This document shows, piece after piece, positions 5,213 to 5,866 of a stretch of DNA of 5,866 nucleotides. The DNA comes from Deltaproteobacteria bacterium (GTDB lineage Bacteria > Desulfobacterota > Binatia > UBA9968). Positions within the stretch are counted from its first letter, which is position 1. Each line of letters starts with the position of its first letter. Below the pieces are notes generated by a model. The model had not been told where the DNA came from, did not search any database, and saw only the letters and a list, made by a program, of their open reading frames with translations. Made by a program: the position numbers and the translations under genes. The DNA is taken from positions 1 through 5,866 of the forward strand of contig JAHKKJ010000262.1 of the NCBI GenBank assembly GCA_020027655.1. The letters are read 5' to 3'.

Positions 5213-5866
5213 TTAAACCACGCCTGCTTTCCGCAATGCGACAATATCCCCGCTAGTGTAACCAAACTCGCTTAGGATGCGCTCCGTGTGCTCGCCCAAT
5301 TCGGGCACTGCATCTATCCGCGCCTCAAAACCTGGCATCGTCACCGGCGGCAGCAGCGTCGCCAGCAAGCCCACCGGCGAGTCCATCTCGCGCCAGCGGT
5401 CGCGGGCTTTCAATTGCGGATGCTCCCATACTTCGTCCGGCGTGTTCATGCGCGCATTGGCGATGCCTGCCGCATCAAGACGTTCGATCAACTGCTCTGT
5501 CGTAAGCGTCACAAAGACTTCGGCGATCAGCGCGTTGATCTCGGATCGCTTGGCGGCGCGCCTCGAGTTTGAGCCATAGCGCGGGTCTTGCGCGAGCTTG
5601 GGCTGCAGCAGCACTTTCTCGCAGAAAACTGCCCATTCGCGCTCATTCTGTAACCCGAGCATTATGCTCTTATCGTCCCCGGTTTCATAACGACCATAGG
5701 GCACGATCGCGGCGTGGTTAGGGCCAGTGCGAGCCGGTGCAGTGCCGCCGAAATGCGTGTAATAAAGCGGGTAACCCATCCACTCGGCGAGCGCCTCCAA
5801 CATAGTGACCTCGATGCGTGTGCCCTTGCCTGATTTCTCGCGCTGGTAAAGCGCCGTGAGAATGCC
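5213..5866 (-). CDS. CaiB/BaiF (family III) CoA-transferase, C-terminal part (5' end beyond window)
   Basis: The frame is open to the right edge and gives the last 217 residues of a protein family usually near 400. It begins with GILTALYQREKSGKGTRIEV, the well-conserved 'LxALYxREKTGxGQ' segment, then TMLEALAEW. The C-terminal block LIERLDAAGIANARMNTPDEV is followed by HPQLKARDRW and ends with LGEHTERILSEFGY, all typical of the CaiB/BaiF fold. The catalytic aspartate that forms the CoA-ester intermediate lies upstream of this part and so is outside the window. The internal ATG at 5803 is not the true start, since the conserved sequence continues before it. These enzymes move CoA between carboxylic acids in the cytoplasm (carnitine, bile-acid, formyl, succinyl or aromatic-acid CoA esters). 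The gene ends in TAA 96 bases before the oxygenase on the same strand. A role in activating the oxygenase's substrate or product is inferred from context. Confidence 0.93.
   Translation of the reverse strand, partial: GILTALYQREKSGKGTRIEVTMLEALAEWMGYPLYYTHFGGTAPARTGPNHAAIVPYGRYETGDDKSIMLGLQNEREWAVFCEKVLLQPKLAQDPRYGSNSRRAAKRSEINALIAEVFVTLTTEQLIERLDAAGIANARMNTPDEVWEHPQLKARDRWREMDSPVGLLATLLPPVTMPGFEARIDAVPELGEHTERILSEFGYTSGDIVALRKAGVV

Noticed and set aside
1..5866. CRISPR array, tRNA/rRNA genes, insertion sequence ends
   Set aside because: I saw no regularly spaced repeats, no cloverleaf with conserved tRNA loops and no transposase or terminal inverted repeats with target duplications.

Overview
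All supported genes lie on the minus strand, so the window reads from high to low coordinates. Base composition is moderate to fairly GC-rich. Two exported binding proteins, one ABC-type and one TctC/Bug-type, sit beside a Rieske oxygenase and a family III CoA-transferase. This points to a Gram-negative, metabolically versatile soil or sediment bacterium (Proteobacteria, Binatia/Desulfobacterota, Tectomicrobia or Methylomirabilota-like). The sequence alone does not fix the lineage.

Catabolic and uptake block (5866 to 1301): the C-terminal 217 residues of a CaiB/BaiF (family III) CoA-transferase enter from the right edge. A 96-base leader follows, holding a 25-codon ORF and two mutually exclusive hairpins. 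Next come a complete Rieske non-haem iron oxygenase of the phthalate 4,5-dioxygenase type and, after a 3-base gap and a GTG start, an ABC-type periplasmic binding protein. A 435-base stretch after that has no convincing gene: it holds a doubtful 86-codon ORF, a complex palindrome and a possible promoter. Then comes a TctC/Bug-type periplasmic binding protein, whose stop codon lies inside a terminator-like hairpin. The likely theme is capture of one or more organic acids, probably aromatic, followed by oxygenation and CoA activation or transfer. The substrate cannot be read from the sequence. No transporter membrane subunit and no oxygenase electron-transfer partner is in the window.

Defence/stress-like block (1240 to 1): a compact promoter with palindromic elements precedes a ribbon-helix-helix VapB-like antitoxin. 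It overlaps by 20 bases a VapC-like PIN-domain ribonuclease that appears to start at TTG. Seventy-eight bases further on, on the same strand, begins an ATP-dependent RNA ligase (nucleotidyltransferase motif KLDGTN) that runs off the left edge. It is open to the window boundary in a frame different from the more obvious short ORFs there. An RNA-cutting toxin beside an RNA-sealing enzyme is the most interesting arrangement in the window: known VapC nucleases leave 5'-phosphate and 3'-hydroxyl ends, which are the ends an ATP-dependent RNA ligase joins.
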